From the NCBI GenBank assembly GCA_026708185.1, contig JAPOVK010000016.1, positions 62,001-126,000 on the forward strand: DNA of 64,000 nucleotides, given 5' to 3'. Positions 61,696-64,000 of this stretch are shown here, piece after piece (the stretch's first letter is position 1; each line of letters opens with the position of its first letter). The stretch is from Gammaproteobacteria bacterium (GTDB lineage Bacteria > Pseudomonadota > Gammaproteobacteria > Pseudomonadales > Azotimanducaceae). Both the position numbers and the translations under genes were made by a program. The notes under the pieces were generated by a model, which had not been told where the DNA came from, did no database searches, and worked only from the letters and a program-made list of their open reading frames with translations.

Positions 61696-62520
61696 CTACT
61701 GCACGCCTTCGGGGTACAGGTGGCCGAAGGTCGCATACTCGGCGAACTCGACGCACTTGTACTCGAGGATCTGCGCACCGGGTTCAAGCCGCCGGTACAA
61801 CGGCATGCTGATCGTCCACGGCGCCGTGAAGATGCTCGGATCCTCCATCGTGGCTTCGTACTGCAACGTGTCCGGGCCCGTGCGCATATAACGCTCGGTC
61901 ACCTTGAGATCAGCGGTGTGGTAGTTGCCCGAGGCGTCGAACCACGTGTCGGGGACCTGCGCCGTCACGTCGACGACCAAAGTGTCCCCCTCGAAGCGCC
62001 CCAGCGAGTAGCCCATCCACGCAGGCAACTCCGCCTCCGTGCCCGGGCGGTCCAAGTGGATGATGCGCGTGGAACTGGTGAACTCGTAAGCAGCAAAAAT
62101 GGCGTCTTTCGATTGTACGAACTGGAACGGGAAGGGCATGTACGTCGCGCGCGGGATGCCCGGCATGTAGCACTTCACGGCCGGGTCGCGTCGCACCCAG
62201 TCGGCGCGGTTCTCGTCGCGTACGGCGAGCGCCTCCGGGGTGTAGGGAATCGTGCCGCCGACGACCACGCTGCGACCTGCGGGAATGGCGCCCAGGGCAC
62301 CCATCAGCGGGGCCGGGCCTTGCCGCGCCGCATGGTCCTCGAGATCCCAGTGGGCCGCACCCAGCGCTTGCCAGATGCCGTTGTAGTCCGGGTCGCCGTC
62401 AGACGTCTTCGGCACGACATATCCGGTGGCCTCGGGTTCGGCCGGAGGAGGAGGAGCACAACCTGCTGCCAAGGCCAGCGCGAACACCACGCCGGATACC
62501 GAGTAGAACAGTCGGCCCAT
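61696..62520 (-). CDS. Lipoprotein of unknown function (EGDTLVV family member 2)
   Basis: A 274-residue lipoprotein: lipobox LAAGC, then CAPPPPAEPE and DPDYNGIWQALG. RFEGDTLVVDVTAQVPDTWFD and KVTERYMRTGPDTLQYEATM repeat the pattern of the downstream neighbour. No catalytic motif recognised. It lies 40 bp before the other paralogue on the same strand and is divergent from the crotonase gene, which begins 113 bp away. Confidence 0.7.
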   Translation of the reverse strand: MGRLFYSVSGVVFALALAAGCAPPPPAEPEATGYVVPKTSDGDPDYNGIWQALGAAHWDLEDHAARQGPAPLMGALGAIPAGRSVVVGGTIPYTPEALAVRDENRADWVRRDPAVKCYMPGIPRATYMPFPFQFVQSKDAIFAAYEFTSSTRIIHLDRPGTEAELPAWMGYSLGRFEGDTLVVDVTAQVPDTWFDASGNYHTADLKVTERYMRTGPDTLQYEATMEDPSIFTAPWTISMPLYRRLEPGAQILEYKCVEFAEYATFGHLYPEGVQ

Positions 62521-62632
62521 AACCTCCCCCAGTCGTGCAACCGTCCATCGAGCCTACTACAAACCCCGACGCGCTGCTCGCCGGGGGGCGCTGTGCGCGG
62601 GTGTAAACTCCGCGCTTTTTCGAGGGGCAACC

Positions 62633-63307
62633 ATGTCCGAACTCGCAACCTATGAATTGCTCGACCACGTGGCCGTGGTGACCCTGGACGACGGCAAGGC
62701 CAATGCCTTCAGCCCGGACATGATCGCATCCGTCAACAGCCTGCTCGACCGCGCCGAGGACGAGGCCAAGGCCGTCGTGCTCACGGGTCGGGCGGGGCTC
62801 TTCTCGGGCGGTTTCGACCTGCGTGTCATTCGCGGTGACGACCCGGAAGCCGCGCGCATCATGAGCCTGGGCGGCGCCCGGTTGATGATGCGGCTCTACG
62901 GTCTGCCGCTGCCCGTCGTGATAGCGGCCAGCGGCCACGCGATCGCCTTGGGTGCGTTCTGCCTGCTGACCGCCGACTACCGCCTCGGCACCGCCGGCGA
63001 TTTCCGTATCGGCTTGAACGAGACCGCCATCGGCATGAGTCTTCCGCCGTTCGGGCTGATGCTCGCCAGTGAGCGGCTATCAAAGCGCTACCTGACGCGC
63101 GCGGCGATCGCCGCAACCATGTTCTCACCCGAGGAAGCAAAGGACGCGGGCTTCCTCGACGAGGTGGTAGCAGCGGACGAGCTGAAGCACGCGGCCCTGG
63201 CTGCGGCTCGTGGGTTCCTCGATCTCGACGGCAGTGCCTATGCCGCGGTCAAGCAAGGCCTTCGCGGCGGGTCCATCGACGCGGTCCTCGCCGGACTGGA
63301 TGGGTAG
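62633..63307 (+). CDS. Crotonase/enoyl-CoA hydratase family protein
   Basis: A 224-residue crotonase-fold protein. The oxyanion-hole segments are SGGFDLRVI and GHAIALGAFCLLTADYRLG. The usual catalytic Glu pair of enoyl-CoA hydratase is not obvious, so it may act as an isomerase or another crotonase-type enzyme. A short N-terminus, LLDHVAVVTLDDGKANAFS, fits the family. It is convergent with the partial CmcJ-type gene. Confidence 0.87.
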   Translation: MSELATYELLDHVAVVTLDDGKANAFSPDMIASVNSLLDRAEDEAKAVVLTGRAGLFSGGFDLRVIRGDDPEAARIMSLGGARLMMRLYGLPLPVVIAASGHAIALGAFCLLTADYRLGTAGDFRIGLNETAIGMSLPPFGLMLASERLSKRYLTRAAIAATMFSPEEAKDAGFLDEVVAADELKHAALAAARGFLDLDGSAYAAVKQGLRGGSIDAVLAGLDG

Positions 63308-63323
63308 CAGGTTCGCGGTACCT

Positions 63324-64000
63324 TCAGTAGAAGGCGAATAGCCGCATCTCGCAGCTATGTCGCGGGGCCGCGTCCGCTCGCGGCTCCGGCAGTTCGAACG
63401 CGGTGTGCAACGTGTAGCGCGCACGCCCGTCCGTCGTGGAGTCGTAGACCTTGAAAAACAGCACCTCGTCCGGCGCCATGAACGGGTAGTAGAAGAACTG
63501 GTGTCGCGGGCTGTAGAGCGCCCGCCAGGTCTCGCCCACCCGGCCCGGGGCCGTGCGCGGAACCGGCACGAGGTCGTCTGCCGTCACGGTGCGTGCATCG
63601 GCGATGGCAATCGGGTCGGACTCGATGGGCCGTCCGATCGGCCGCCAAGCCTGGATGATCGCGAAGCGTCGGTCGAGTAGCTCATCCACCTCGTCAGGCA
63701 GCAAGTCGCGCACGCGTTTGCGCGCCGACCAGTGCGTATAGTCGTTGTGCACGCCGCGCGCTGGCGGCTTCAGGCCGGTGCTTCGACGCACGTCCGGGTC
63801 GCCGTGCCGAACGGTGTGATCGAAGATGTGGATTCGGCTCGCGCCGGTGCAACGCTCGGCCAGATCGGCCATGACTGGGTAGTACAGTCGCGTAACGCTG
63901 GCGGCGTCGAGGAAGTCGATCGTCGGTAAGGGACTGTGCCGAAGCTCGAAGCCGTGGACGTCCAGTGAAATCGCTTCGGGCCACGCCCGGCCATCGAACA
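63324..64000 (-). CDS. CmcJ/NvfI family oxidoreductase (5'-truncated by window edge)
   Basis: The reading frame stays open to the window end, so the start lies beyond 64000. 225 residues are visible. Landmarks: DFLDAASVTRLYYPVMADL, IHIFDHTVRHGD with candidate metal-binding His and Asp, VHNDYTHWSA, AIIQAWRPIGRPIESDPIAI, and FFYYPFMAPDEVLFFKVYDS. These match the CmcJ/NvfI group (cephamycin 7-hydroxylase-associated, 2-oxoglutarate/Fe-type fold). A shorter ORF from 63872 is not the full gene. Confidence 0.85.
   Translation of the reverse strand, partial: FDGRAWPEAISLDVHGFELRHSPLPTIDFLDAASVTRLYYPVMADLAERCTGASRIHIFDHTVRHGDPDVRRSTGLKPPARGVHNDYTHWSARKRVRDLLPDEVDELLDRRFAIIQAWRPIGRPIESDPIAIADARTVTADDLVPVPRTAPGRVGETWRALYSPRHQFFYYPFMAPDEVLFFKVYDSTTDGRARYTLHTAFELPEPRADAAPRHSCEMRLFAFY

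Overview
The window is a high-GC, gene-dense bacterial chromosome segment. It most likely comes from a free-living or host-associated Gammaproteobacterium. The clues are a TorF-type porin in front of glnK-amtB, an RND efflux pair, a cytochrome c5, a comM-type ATPase and lipoprotein signals. A genus cannot be fixed from the sequence alone. No rRNA, tRNA, IS element or prophage was recognised.

Layout. 0-4.3 kb holds an RND efflux pump and its adaptor (minus strand). 4.6-11.2 kb is a minus-strand mevalonate block: sensor-like membrane protein, amidase, diphosphomevalonate decarboxylase, phosphomevalonate kinase, and one polypeptide fusing class II HMG-CoA reductase to mevalonate kinase. 11.3-16.5 kb carries an OFA-type MFS transporter, an orphan substrate-binding protein, a NIPSNAP protein, a CoA-transferase and a 5'-3' exonuclease. 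16.5-18.9 kb is a three-gene minus-strand operon: SDR oxidoreductase, an unrecognised Cys-rich protein, and a UGSC-family selenoprotein that a normal ORF call splits in two at an in-frame UGA. 19.0-22.6 kb holds mccB-mccA-like acyl-CoA carboxylase subunits, then cytochrome c5 and comM. 24.9-27.6 kb is torF-glnK-amtB behind a good sigma-54 promoter and ending in a strong terminator. 28.6-31.1 kb holds a toxin-antitoxin-like pair and a PD-(D/E)XK gene broken by an amber codon. 31.1-39.6 kb is lipid/acyl-CoA metabolism: an alkyl-DHAP-synthase-like flavoprotein, two tandem carboxyltransferases, VOC, thioesterase, PhyH, CoA-transferase and O-methyltransferase.

39.7-50.9 kb is a complete type I-E CRISPR-Cas locus. 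It has 34 repeats of 29 bp with 32-33 bp spacers, degenerate trailer-end repeats, and cas2-cas1-cas6e-cas5e-cas7e-cse2-cse1-cas3, all read on the minus strand. The array lies downstream of cas2. Two more nuclease-type genes follow (a PD-(D/E)XK-like protein and NYN-LOTUS).

54-64 kb has a TPR protein, a 2-hydroxyacid dehydrogenase, a three-gene ExbB/ExbD-like membrane module of unknown role, an MBL-fold lipoprotein, a DUF6152 protein, a superinfection-immunity-type membrane peptide, two related secreted proteins, a crotonase and a CmcJ/NvfI-type oxidoreductase cut by the window edge.

Most notable: the UGSC selenoprotein with a candidate bSECIS hairpin, the HMG-CoA reductase-mevalonate kinase fusion, and the unassigned ExbB/ExbD-like module.
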